Positions 7,970 to 13,906 are shown, numbered from the stretch's first letter. The stretch: DNA of 16,593 bases from CAG-791 sp045546175 (GCA_045546175.1 JAZQCI010000102.1:1-16593), one strand, 5' to 3'. Numbers and translations: made by a program. The notes: generated by a model from the letters alone, not told the origin.

Positions 7970-7980
7970 CTTAATAGAAA

Positions 7981-8076
7981 GAGAACAGAGGGAACAAAAA
8001 GAAAAGAAAGAGTTCCGATCCGGTTCTCAGGTTCAAAAATAAATAAAGTTAAAAAACGACTTAATTATTAAGGAGG
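7981..8076 (+). promoter_or_regulatory. Structured 5' leader of hsp20, possible thermosensor
   Basis: Two nested complementary pairs are present: GAGAAC (7981-7986) with GTTCTC (8023-8028) and, inside, GGAAC (7991-7995) with GTTCC (8012-8016), around an A-rich loop. Nearer the gene, CTTAA (8060-8064) can pair with TTAAG (8068-8072), whose last three bases belong to the ribosome binding site AAGGAGG (8070-8076). A weak AU-rich helix at the ribosome binding site is the arrangement expected of an RNA thermometer, but this one is short and may be fortuitous. Confidence 0.35.
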
Positions 8077-8084
8077 TATCAGAT

Positions 8085-8531
8085 ATGTTTACACCTGCAA
8101 TCTTTACAAGAAACAACGACTTTTGGAGAGATCCTTTTGAAGATTTCGGATCCTTCTTCCCTGCATTTTTTGACAACGGCGATCTGGAGAAATCCTTCCC
8201 CGGCTTCAAGACGGATGTGATGGAGAAGGACGGCAACTATGTGCTGCAGGCTGAGCTGCCCGGATTCAACAAGGAAGACATCCACATCGACCTCAAGGAC
8301 GACATCCTCACGATCAGCGCTTCCCATAAGGAAGATAAGAAGGAGGAGGACAAGAACACCAAATACATCCGCAAGGAGAGACACACTTCTTCCTACAGCA
8401 GGAGCTTCCGCGTCGCGAATGTGACACACGAGGACATCAATGCTGCTTACAACAACGGTGTGCTGGAAGTCACTTTCCCTAAGAGGGAGACAATGCCTGA
8501 GAAGGAAGCGAAGAAGATCGAGATCAAATAA
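8085..8531 (+). CDS. Small heat-shock protein, Hsp20/alpha-crystallin family
   Basis: A 148-residue ATP-independent chaperone that holds unfolding proteins and forms oligomers in the cytoplasm. An aromatic N-terminal arm (1-40, several Phe/Trp) is followed by the alpha-crystallin domain (about 41-133), with ELPGFNKEDI, an acidic/basic loop (KEDKKEEDKN) and the hallmark NGVLEVTFPK (124-133). The C-terminal IEI (145-147) is the I-x-I motif that docks on a neighbouring subunit. Length is normal. ATG 8085 has a perfect AAGGAGG nine bases upstream. The gene is monocistronic, with its own promoter, palindromic operator, leader and terminator. The last codons and stop are part of a 16-bp sequence repeated twice more downstream. 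Confidence 0.95.
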   Translation: MFTPAIFTRNNDFWRDPFEDFGSFFPAFFDNGDLEKSFPGFKTDVMEKDGNYVLQAELPGFNKEDIHIDLKDDILTISASHKEDKKEEDKNTKYIRKERHTSSYSRSFRVANVTHEDINAAYNNGVLEVTFPKRETMPEKEAKKIEIK

Positions 8532-8563
8532 GATTGAGATCAAATAAGATCGAGATCAAATAA
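8516..8563 (+). repeat. Three tandem 16-bp repeats spanning the hsp20 stop codon
   Basis: The unit GATCGAGATCAAATAA occurs at 8516-8531, 8532-8547 (with one C to T change) and 8548-8563. The first copy encodes the final residues and TAA stop of Hsp20; the other two lie beyond the stop. This looks like a recent slippage expansion at the end of the gene. Confidence 0.9.
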
Positions 8564-8572
8564 GTAATTAAG

Positions 8573-8628
8573 GCTCGCGATGCGAGCTGCTGCGAAGAGC
8601 CCGGTGCTGCAAGGCATCGGGCTCTTTT
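8573..8628 (+). terminator. hsp20 terminator with a preceding GC hairpin
   Basis: A small hairpin GCTCGC-GAT-GCGAGC (8573-8587) is followed by the main stem AGAGCCCGGTGC (8596-8607) pairing with GCATCGGGCTCT (8614-8625), 12 bp with one G-T pair and a 6-nt loop; the final T and TTT (8625-8628) form the T-run. It ends the hsp20 transcript about 40-60 bp after its stop. Confidence 0.85.
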
Positions 8629-8735
8629 GCTGTTACGTGTGTGTGTTATTGGAATTTGCTTTGTTGTGATTTGCTCTTAAATCGTGTACAATGCATTGAG
8701 GGTTCCGGCAAAAAAGTGTATACCCTGTTTTAAAA

Positions 8736-8768
8736 CCCTTCTTCGGTGGAATAACCACCGAAGAAGGG
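8736..8768. repeat. Palindromic repeat, copy 1 (perfect 14-bp stem)
   Basis: CCCTTCTTCGGTGG (8736-8749) and CCACCGAAGAAGGG (8755-8768) form a perfect 14-bp stem around the loop AATAA. No T-run follows on either strand, so it is not a typical terminator. It resembles the dispersed intergenic palindromes (REP-like) of many bacteria. Copy 2 lies 86 bp downstream. Confidence 0.85.
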
Positions 8769-8821
8769 CTCGGAAAAGGGTACTATGACCGCCTTAAGGG
8801 ATATATAGGTCTGTTTCTGTC

Positions 8822-8854
8822 CCCTTCTTCAGTGGAATATCCACCGAAGAAGGA
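8822..8854. repeat. Palindromic repeat, copy 2 (one mismatch in the stem)
   Basis: A direct second copy of the 33-bp element, differing at three positions. CCTTCTTCAGTGG (8823-8835) pairs with CCACCGAAGAAGG (8841-8853) except for one A-C mismatch; the loop is AATAT. On the minus strand the hairpin is preceded, not followed, by the T-rich stretch, so a terminator role is unlikely. Confidence 0.85.
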
Positions 8855-8968
8855 AATAAAAAAAGCATATACAGAAAATCACACCGCAACCATACAGTAA
8901 ACAATATGGAAACAATACAGCAATTTTAAAGCAGTGACAAAAACTCATATGGAAAAGGAACGTTAAAA

Positions 8969-9571
8969 ATGGAACAGATTGTACTGGCATCGGCTTCGCC
9001 GAGAAGAAGTGAACTGCTAAAGCAGGCGGGACTGGATTTTGTTGTGATCCCTTCGAGAGGAGAGGAGGTCATAACGAGCACGTATCCGGCGGAAGTCGTG
9101 GAAGAGCTTTCCCTGCAGAAGGCGCAGGAAGTCGCGCAGAGGATTCTGGCGGGAAAGGAAAGCGCCGCAAAAGATTTCAGCGTCGTGATCGGAGCGGACA
9201 CCGTGGTGGCGGCGGACCACAAGATCCTCGGAAAGCCGGCGGACCACGAGGACGCCCGAGAGATGATAACAATGCTGCAGGGAAATATTCATCAGGTCTA
9301 CACCGGCGTCACTTTGATCGTAAAAGATGCAAAAGGAAACATCCACACCAGAACATTCAATGAATGTACGGACGTGGATGTCTGTGAAATGTCTTCAGAG
9401 GAAGTGGAAGAGTATATCTCCACCAAGGAGCCCTACGACAAGGCCGGCGCCTATGGAATCCAGGGGAGCTTTGGCGTTTATATCCGAGGGATCCGGGGCT
9501 GCTATTACAATGTAGTCGGCCTTCCGATCTCCAGGCTCTGCCATGAGCTGAAGGATATGCTGGCTCAGTAA
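8969..9571 (+). CDS. maf: Maf family nucleotide pyrophosphatase
   Basis: A 200-residue cytoplasmic house-cleaning enzyme that hydrolyses non-canonical or excess nucleoside triphosphates (dTTP/UTP type) to the monophosphate and pyrophosphate; the family has also been linked to septum formation. Visible motifs: LASASPRRSELL (6-17), GADTVV (75-80) with the catalytic Asp77, GKPAD (88-92), and YDKAGAYGIQG (156-166), followed by CYYNVVGLP. Length is normal for the family. AAAAGGA about ten bases upstream supports ATG 8969. The gene stands alone on the plus strand and converges with the pyrimidine operon; a weak hairpin (CTGCGC 9574-9579 with GCGCAG 9592-9597, then TCTTTT) may end it. Confidence 0.93.
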   Translation: MEQIVLASASPRRSELLKQAGLDFVVIPSRGEEVITSTYPAEVVEELSLQKAQEVAQRILAGKESAAKDFSVVIGADTVVAADHKILGKPADHEDAREMITMLQGNIHQVYTGVTLIVKDAKGNIHTRTFNECTDVDVCEMSSEEVEEYISTKEPYDKAGAYGIQGSFGVYIRGIRGCYYNVVGLPISRLCHELKDMLAQ

Positions 9572-9643
9572 TCCTGCGCTGACTGCTATCGGCGCAGTGA
9601 TCTTTTGCCCCGACTGCAAAATAGCTATCTGCTCAGTAATCCT
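9563..9643. repeat. 13-bp direct repeat across two convergent stop codons
   Basis: GCTCAGTAATCCT occurs at 9563-9575, covering the last codons and TAA of maf, and again at 9631-9643, covering the TGA (on the minus strand) of the small reading frame facing it. The copies start 68 bp apart. Confidence 0.7.
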
Positions 9644-9822
9644 CAAGGAAGGTATGCTTTTCGCCGTGGATCTTGTATCCGAGAACTTTGTTCAGGACTA
9701 CGTTTTCCGTGCTGCGGAACAGGTTCTTTTCCACCTGAGGGTTGGCAGGGGGATTTTTCTATGTTCTCCTGGCTGTTAGGGGGATTATCCCCGTACAGCG
9801 AGGAAACGAATTCATCTGACAT
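9633..9822 (-). pseudogene. Small hypothetical gene with a single-base frameshift
   Basis: On the minus strand, ATG at 9822-9820 follows GGAG and reads MSDEFVSSLYGDNPPNSQENIEK, then in the same frame turns into rare-codon sequence ending at 9643. In the other frame, from about 9755 on, the codons are typical of this genome and read NPQVEKNLFRSTENVV and VLNKVLGYKIHGEKHTFLEDY, ending in TGA at 9635-9633. The switch falls in adjoining homopolymers (five T at 9754-9758 and five G at 9748-9752 on the plus strand), so one extra base in either run explains it. Restored, the protein would have about 62 residues: a Pro/Asn-rich N-terminus and a basic, possibly folded C-terminus. I do not recognise it. 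It lies 98 bp after pyrI on the same strand. A sequencing error, a real mutation or programmed frameshifting are all possible. Confidence 0.45.
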
Positions 9823-9920
9823 TTTGTAATATTACTCCAAGTGAACTGTTTGGTATCTGCGCCGATCAGGTGCTGCCTTGAAAGCGGCACGCGCGGCGCC
9901 TCAGCGCCGAAACCGGCAGA

Positions 9921-10370
9921 TCAGCGGAACCACTTCTCGCGCTCGCCTGCGGAATATTTCTCTTCACAGTAGCGGCAACGGTAGATCTTGCGCCTTGCGT
10001 CTGCCAGGAAGAAGATGTGGGGGAGCTCCTGTTCAATAGAGGAGATGCATCTGGGATTATGGCATTTGAGTACGCCGACGATCTGTTTGGGCATCGTCAT
10101 TTTCTTTTTCTCGACGATGATGCCGCCCTTAATGACGTTGACCGTGATATCTGGATCGATCAGTGCCACGGCGTCGAGGCTGAGCGAGTCGGGGTCGCAT
10201 TCCACTTTGAGGATGTCCTTGCGGCCCAGTTCATTGCTGCGCGCATTTTTGATGATCGCGACCTGGAAGTCCTCTCTGTCCAGGTGAAGGTAGTGATAGA
10301 TCAGCATGGCTTTGCCTGCCTCTATGTGGTCAAGAACGATTCCGTTTTCTATTTTGCCTACGTTTAACAT
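9921..10370 (-). CDS. pyrI: Aspartate carbamoyltransferase regulatory subunit PyrI
   Basis: A 149-residue regulatory chain of aspartate transcarbamoylase. It has no catalytic activity; it binds nucleotides in its N-terminal domain (about 1-95, KIENGIVLDHI at the start) and docks on PyrB through a C-terminal zinc domain. The four zinc ligands are clear: Cys103 and Cys108 in CHNPRC, and Cys132 and Cys135 in YRCRYC. Length matches the family (about 150). AAGGAGG lies six bases before ATG 10370. It begins 28 bp after the pyrB stop, so the two subunits are made from one transcript and the enzyme is probably the allosteric dodecamer type, feedback-controlled by nucleotides. Confidence 0.95.
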   Translation of the reverse strand: MLNVGKIENGIVLDHIEAGKAMLIYHYLHLDREDFQVAIIKNARSNELGRKDILKVECDPDSLSLDAVALIDPDITVNVIKGGIIVEKKKMTMPKQIVGVLKCHNPRCISSIEQELPHIFFLADARRKIYRCRYCEEKYSAGEREKWFR

Positions 10371-10398
10371 CCGGTTCCTCCTTATTCAGTGCCGGTGG

Positions 10399-11316
10399 TC
10401 AGTCTACATGAATATCGAGCAGTGTCAGGATCAGCGCCATGCGGACGTATACGCCGTACTGGACCTGCTTGAAATAGGCGGCGCGGGGATCCTTGTCGAT
10501 CTCGACGGAGATCTCGTTGACGCGCGGCAGCGGGTGCAGGACGTACATGTCGTTCTTGGCCCGGCGCATGAGCTTCTCGTTCAAAACATAGAAGTCCTTG
10601 AGTCTTACGTAGTCCTCTTCGTTGAAGAAGCGCTCTCTCTGGACGCGGGTCATATATAGCAGGTCGAGCCCACTGATGACGTCCTCGAGCTTGATGCACT
10701 CCTCATAGGTGTAGCCCTTCTCCTCGAGCAGGTCCGTGATGTAGTCGGGCACTCTGAGCTCGGGCGGAGAGATGAAGACGAAGTGGATGTCGTCATAGCG
10801 CGCGAGGGTCTTGACCAGAGAGTGTACGGTTCTGCCGAACTTGAGGTCGCCGCAGATGCCGATGGTGAAATGATTGAGCCTTCCCTTGAGCTGGCGGATA
10901 GTCATCATATCCAGAAGGGTCTGGGTGGGATGCTCATGGCCGCCGTCGCCAGCGTTGATGACGGGAATATTAGAGAACTGGGAAGCTACATAGGCCGCAC
11001 CTTCCTTGTTGTGGCGGATGGCCGCTATGTCGGCAAAACAGGAGACGACGCGGATCGTGTCGGCTACACTCTCACCTTTGGCGGCGGAAGACTGGGCTGC
11101 GCCGGCAAAACCGAGGGCCTTGCCGCCCAGGTTCATCATGGCTGCCTCGAAGCTGAGCCTGGTCCTGGTGCTGGGCTCGTAGAAGAGCGTGGCAATTTTC
11201 TTGCCTTCACAGGCATGTGCGTATTTGTCGGGGTTCTTCTCGATGTCTGCTGCCAGATCAAAGAGCTGTTCGAGTTCCTGAGTGGTAAAATCCAGTGGTG
11301 TTAGACAATGTCGCAT
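10399..11316 (-). CDS. pyrB: Aspartate carbamoyltransferase catalytic subunit PyrB
   Basis: The 305-residue catalytic chain joins carbamoyl phosphate and L-aspartate to carbamoyl-aspartate, the committed step of pyrimidine synthesis. Motifs: the carbamoyl-phosphate loop STRTR (49-53), Lys80 in AAKGESVADT contributed to the neighbouring active site, HPTQ (129-132), FGRTVHSL with Arg162, and HPLPR (261-265). All are intact and length is normal. The start at 11316 is supported by AAAGGAG six bases upstream. The gene lies 39 bp after the DUF5721-like gene and 28 bp before pyrI on the minus strand. I saw no PyrR site or attenuator directly before it; control may come from the promoter of the whole operon upstream and from PyrI. 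Confidence 0.96.
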   Translation of the reverse strand: MRHCLTPLDFTTQELEQLFDLAADIEKNPDKYAHACEGKKIATLFYEPSTRTRLSFEAAMMNLGGKALGFAGAAQSSAAKGESVADTIRVVSCFADIAAIRHNKEGAAYVASQFSNIPVINAGDGGHEHPTQTLLDMMTIRQLKGRLNHFTIGICGDLKFGRTVHSLVKTLARYDDIHFVFISPPELRVPDYITDLLEEKGYTYEECIKLEDVISGLDLLYMTRVQRERFFNEEDYVRLKDFYVLNEKLMRRAKNDMYVLHPLPRVNEISVEIDKDPRAAYFKQVQYGVYVRMALILTLLDIHVD

Positions 11317-11355
11317 GAAGACTCCTTTCTTTAAAACACATTTCGGTGTTTCTGC

Positions 11356-11862
11356 TTATGTCATTGTTTCAAATCCGATCTCGCGGGAAGCGAGAAACTT
11401 TTCCATTGTTTCGTCCCAGATCCTGTCGGCGTTCTTGTCGAGCGTAAAGCTCTTGAGCGCGATCCCGGTCACCAGAGTGACCTCGGTTCCGTCATAGCGG
11501 ATATTGAGGACCATGGCGCCGATGCTGTCCAGGAGCTGTTGATAACCTTGTGCGGTCAATATTTTGGCACAGAGGTCCGGGCGAAGCTGCAGGACGATGG
11601 AGAGGGAGGCGGGAGCTTTTTTGCCGCGGATCAGCTCGCGCAGATGGCCGCGCACTTCCGACCAGGCGATCAGCGGGTAGGGGTGGTTCGATTCGTCCTC
11701 CCACTCCTCATTAGAGTAGAAGCTGCGGTTGATCTTGCCGTCCAGGACCCAGGTGACCTGCATACTAAGAGAAGCCTCCTCCAGCAAAAAAGAATCAAAT
11801 GATCTGCCGGACAGAAGCTTCGTCATGAAATTTCCTGTTTCAGTGATCTTGAATGCTCTCAT
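11356..11862 (-). CDS. Uncharacterised protein, DUF5721-like
   Basis: A 168-residue soluble protein with no signal peptide or membrane helix. The start MRAFKITETGNFMTKLLSGRSFDSFLLEEA and the later SFYSNEEWED, WSEVRGHLRELIRGKKAP and LNIRYDGTEVTLVTG segments resemble the DUF5721 family that I recall from Lachnospiraceae; the assignment is from memory. No catalytic motif is apparent. The pattern of alternating strands and charged helices suggests a compact alpha/beta fold. GAGGG five bases before ATG 11862 supports the start. It sits between the DUF1294 gene and pyrB with gaps of 32 and 39 bp, so it is probably co-transcribed with the pyrimidine genes, but a role in that pathway is not shown. 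Confidence 0.65.
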   Translation of the reverse strand: MRAFKITETGNFMTKLLSGRSFDSFLLEEASLSMQVTWVLDGKINRSFYSNEEWEDESNHPYPLIAWSEVRGHLRELIRGKKAPASLSIVLQLRPDLCAKILTAQGYQQLLDSIGAMVLNIRYDGTEVTLVTGIALKSFTLDKNADRIWDETMEKFLASREIGFETMT

Positions 11863-11894
11863 ATATCCCTCTTGTGATGTAAAAACTGAGCCTG

Positions 11895-12188
11895 TTACAG
11901 GAAAACGATCTTGGATGTGCCTATGTGCAGGGCCAAAAGCGCGCCGATCTGAAAGATCAGGATCAGCGGCAGGCCGTAGCGGAACTTAATCTTGCGTTTT
12001 TTGTGGCGGAAGATGATCATTCCGGCGATGCAGCCGACAGAGCCGCCCAGAATCGCAATAATAAGGAGCACGGACTCCGGAATGCGGAATCGGCGCTCCA
12101 TTGCACGTATTTTATCGATGACCATCATGGAAAGGCCGATCAGATTCATGATGACAAAATAGAGTATGAGCATCGTTCTTGTGTTCAT
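11895..12188 (-). CDS. DUF1294 family small membrane protein
   Basis: A 97-residue integral membrane protein with three or four hydrophobic helices: MLILYFVIMNLIGLSMMVI (6-24), VLLIIAILGGSVGCIAGMII (40-59) and YGLPLILIFQIGALLALHIG (71-90). The conserved core DKIRAMERRFRIPESVLL, then LGGSVGCIAGM, then FRHKKRKIKFRYGLP is the DUF1294 signature. Biochemical function is unknown; the family occurs alone or fused to cold-shock domains. AAAGGAG seven bases before ATG 12188 is a strong ribosome binding site. It is the first gene after the minus-strand promoter at 12219-12247 and is followed 32 bp later by the DUF5721-like gene and then pyrBI. Confidence 0.9.
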   Translation of the reverse strand: MNTRTMLILYFVIMNLIGLSMMVIDKIRAMERRFRIPESVLLIIAILGGSVGCIAGMIIFRHKKRKIKFRYGLPLILIFQIGALLALHIGTSKIVFL

Positions 12189-12218
12189 GGCGTCTCCTTT
12201 CCAAAATTCCTGTGCTAT

Positions 12219-12247
12219 ATTTTATAAGTTTCGATGCGCACATGCAA
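12219..12247 (-). promoter_or_regulatory. Promoter of the DUF1294-DUF5721-pyrB-pyrI operon
   Basis: On the minus strand, -35 TTGCAT (plus-strand 12242-12247) and -10 TAAAAT (12219-12224) are 17 bp apart. Transcription would start about 20-25 nt before ATG 12188, giving a short leader without room for an attenuator. No other promoter is evident between here and pyrB, so it may drive the whole operon. Confidence 0.5.
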
Positions 12248-12321
12248 GAACAAAATAAAAACAGTTCAGTACTCGAAGGCAAAAGATTTCCCACCAGTAT
12301 ATGCAGGAAAAACCAGAGTAA

Positions 12322-12459
12322 GGAAAATATACCCTGTCAGTAACGACTTTTCACGGGCGGGGAAGCACCACAAAAAAAGAGATGGCACCGCTGTGCCATC
12401 TCTTAATAATCACATCTTCCCCGTCCGTGAAACCGGAGTGTATGACAGGGTATATTTCC
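12322..12459. repeat. Long nested inverted repeat downstream of argG
   Basis: Arms at 12322-12365 and 12416-12459 are complementary in two blocks: an outer block of 17-18 bp sharing AAATATACCCTGTCA and an inner block of 17 bp with one mismatch, TTTCACGGGCGGGGAAG against TTTCACGGACGGGGAAG, separated by an unpaired stretch of 9-10 nt per side. In the centre is the argG terminator stem. The whole can fold into a single rod of about 138 nt. No flanking target duplication was seen. It could be a miniature inverted-repeat element that carries or captured a terminator, or a structured 3' end of the argG mRNA. Confidence 0.8.
12371..12404 (-). terminator. Rho-independent terminator of argG
   Basis: Read on the minus strand, AAGAGATGGCAC (12404-12393) pairs with GTGCCATCTCTT (12388-12377), a 12-bp perfect stem with a 4-nt loop, followed by a T-run (complement of the A-run 12371-12377). 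It starts about 73 nt after the argG stop and lies at the centre of the long inverted repeat. Confidence 0.9.
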
Positions 12460-12476
12460 CGCACGCAGGTTTTCGA

Positions 12477-13709
12477 TTACTGCTTATTTTTCTCTACTTC
12501 CTGCATCTTCATCGCCCGAACCTTCTCCGGAAGACCAAAGAGGTTGATGAAGCCTTCCGCATCGTGGTGATCATACAGATCGCCGGTCGTGAAGGAAGCA
12601 AGGCTCTCATTGTAGAGGCTGTAAGGAGAAGTAGTGCCGGCCTTGATGATGTTGCCCTTGTAGAGGCCGAACTTGACTTCGCCGGTGACATATTTCTGCG
12701 TGGACTCGATGAAGGCCTGCTCCGCCTCGCGAAGAGGAGAGAACCACTTTCCTTCGTAGACAAGGCTTGCGAACTTGTGGCCGATCTCGTCCTTCACTTC
12801 GTAGGTCTTGCGGTCGAGGACCAGCTCCTCGAGCTGCTGGTGAGCTTCCATCAGGATGGTTCCGCCGGGAGTCTCATAGACGCCGCGGGACTTCATGCCG
12901 ACAACACGGTTCTCGACGATGTCGATGATGCCGATGCCGTTCTCGCCGCCGAGCTTGTTGAGCTTGCGGATGATGTCAGCGACCTTCATGGGCTCGCCGT
13001 TGATGGTCTTGGGAACGCCCTGTTCGAAAGTCATGGTCACATAAGTGATCTTATCGGGAGCCTTCATGGGCGTTTTGCTCAGGACCAGAAGGTGATCGTA
13101 ATTGGGCATTACAGCGGGATCCTCGAGCTCAAGGCCCTCGTGGCTGATGTGCCAGAGGTTGCGGTCGCGGCTGTAGCTGCTGTCAGCGGAGAAGGGAAGA
13201 TCGATGCCGTGCTTCTTGCAGAACTCGATCTCGGACTCACGGGAGTCCATGTTCCACTTGTCGCTCCGCCATGCGGCGATGATGCGAAGATCGGGAGCCA
13301 GCGCCTTGATGCCGAGCTCGAAACGGATCTGGTCGTTTCCTTTACCGGTCGCGCCGTGGCAGATGGTGGTAGCGCCTTCCTTGCGGGCGATCTCGACGAG
13401 CTTCTTGGCGATCAGCGGACGGGCCATGGAGGTGCCCAGAAGATATTTGTTCTCATATACGGCGTGCGCCTGTACGCAGGGAACGATGTACTCCTCGGCG
13501 AACTCATCGTTTACATCCAGGATGTAGAGTTTGGAGGCGCCGCAATATTTTGCACGCTCTTCGAGGTGCGCGAGCTCCTCTTCCTGGCCGCAGTCGATAC
13601 AGACGCAGATGACGTCAAAATTATAGTTCTCTTTCAGCCACGGAATGATGGCTGTGGTATCAAGGCCGCCGCTGTAGGCGAGAATTACTTTTTCTTTCTG
13701 GTCAGACAT
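12477..13709 (-). CDS. argG: Argininosuccinate synthase
   Basis: A 410-residue cytoplasmic enzyme that condenses citrulline and aspartate, using ATP, to argininosuccinate, the penultimate step of arginine synthesis. The N-terminal ATP-pyrophosphatase loop AYSGGLDTT (11-19) and HGATGKGNDQIRFE (118-131) are typical, as are GTSMARPLIAKK (92-103), ADSSYSRDRNLWHIS (175-189) and SPYSLYNE (361-368). Length is normal. The frame is open ten codons further upstream, but ATG 13709 is preferred because GGAGG lies nine bases before it and homology starts there. Transcription runs from the promoter at 13771-13799, and the gene is divergent from GNAT-argJ-argB across the ATGCAT array. No argH follows; a terminator does. 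Confidence 0.96.
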   Translation of the reverse strand: MSDQKEKVILAYSGGLDTTAIIPWLKENYNFDVICVCIDCGQEEELAHLEERAKYCGASKLYILDVNDEFAEEYIVPCVQAHAVYENKYLLGTSMARPLIAKKLVEIARKEGATTICHGATGKGNDQIRFELGIKALAPDLRIIAAWRSDKWNMDSRESEIEFCKKHGIDLPFSADSSYSRDRNLWHISHEGLELEDPAVMPNYDHLLVLSKTPMKAPDKITYVTMTFEQGVPKTINGEPMKVADIIRKLNKLGGENGIGIIDIVENRVVGMKSRGVYETPGGTILMEAHQQLEELVLDRKTYEVKDEIGHKFASLVYEGKWFSPLREAEQAFIESTQKYVTGEVKFGLYKGNIIKAGTTSPYSLYNESLASFTTGDLYDHHDAEGFINLFGLPEKVRAMKMQEVEKNKQ

Positions 13710-13770
13710 TTTGTATTTCCTCCGTTTTATATCATTCATTTTATTTGGTAAGCGGTTCTTACAATTGAGT

Positions 13771-13799
13771 ACTATACATCAGCAAAGCTCCATTTGCAA
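13771..13799 (-). promoter_or_regulatory. argG promoter
   Basis: On the minus strand, -35 TTGCAA (plus-strand 13794-13799) and -10 TATAGT (13771-13776) are separated by 17 bp. The start point would be near 13764, giving a leader of about 55 nt before ATG 13709. The ATGCAT array begins about 40 bp upstream of the -35 box, so regulation from it would act at a distance or by looping rather than by direct overlap. Confidence 0.7.
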
Positions 13800-13837
13800 T
13801 AGGAAATATTAGAATTAATTAATAAAATCATGAGAAT

Positions 13838-13906
13838 ATGCATTGAAATATGCATAATATGCGCTTATAATGCATAAAAGATGCATATTCACTGCATAAT
13901 ATGCAT
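13838..13906. promoter_or_regulatory. ATGCAT array, candidate ARG-box operator
   Basis: ATGCAT occurs at 13838, 13850, 13870, 13881 and 13901, with near copies ATGCGC at 13859 and CTGCAT at 13892. The seven starts are 12, 9, 11, 11, 11 and 9 bp apart, averaging 10.5 bp, one helical turn. ArgR hexamers bind tandem 18-bp boxes (paired TGAAT-like half-sites) about 21 bp apart, which predicts half-sites at roughly this spacing; here the half-sites read TGCAT instead of TGAAT. Position between argG and argJ-argB strongly suggests arginine-dependent control; ArgR itself is inferred, not seen. Confidence 0.65.
13843..13871 (+). promoter_or_regulatory. Promoter of the GNAT-argJ-argB operon
   Basis: -35 TTGAAA (13843-13848) and a consensus -10 TATAAT (13866-13871) are separated by exactly 17 bp. 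Both boxes lie inside the ATGCAT array, so a protein bound to the array would block RNA polymerase. The transcript would begin near 13878, giving a leader of about 140 nt before ATG 14017. Confidence 0.75.

Larger units (their letters stand above)
8629..8968. other. Non-coding region between hsp20 and maf
   Basis: About 340 bp without a credible reading frame. It holds two copies of a 33-bp palindrome (8736-8768 and 8822-8854). After them comes an AT-rich stretch leading into the maf ribosome binding site. No clear promoter for maf could be fixed, and neither palindrome has a T-run on the plus strand. Confidence 0.7.

Noticed and set aside
8719..8728. TATACCCTGT shared with the arms of the inverted repeat at 12.3 kb
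   Set aside because: A 10-base match is expected by chance in a window of this size, and no inverted partner is found near 8.7-8.9 kb.
9597..9829. Two plus-strand reading frames of 60 and 74 residues after maf
   Set aside because: No ribosome binding site or family resemblance; the minus strand shows better codon use over the same bases.
9894..9909. GC hairpin CGGCGC-CTCA-GCGCCG just after pyrI as a terminator
   Set aside because: The stem has only six pairs and no T-run follows on the minus strand.
10017..11304. Plus-strand reading frames over pyrI and pyrB
   Set aside because: They are antisense shadows of two well-supported genes with intact motifs.
12234..13751. A 505-residue plus-strand reading frame over argG
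   Set aside because: It is antisense to argG, rich in repeated Val/Asp/Leu patterns, and covers the argG terminator and start; not a plausible protein.
13838..13906. A CRISPR-like or transposon-end repeat in the ATGCAT region
   Set aside because: The units are 6 bp, AT-rich and spaced by one helical turn at a promoter, which fits operator sites rather than spacers or element ends.
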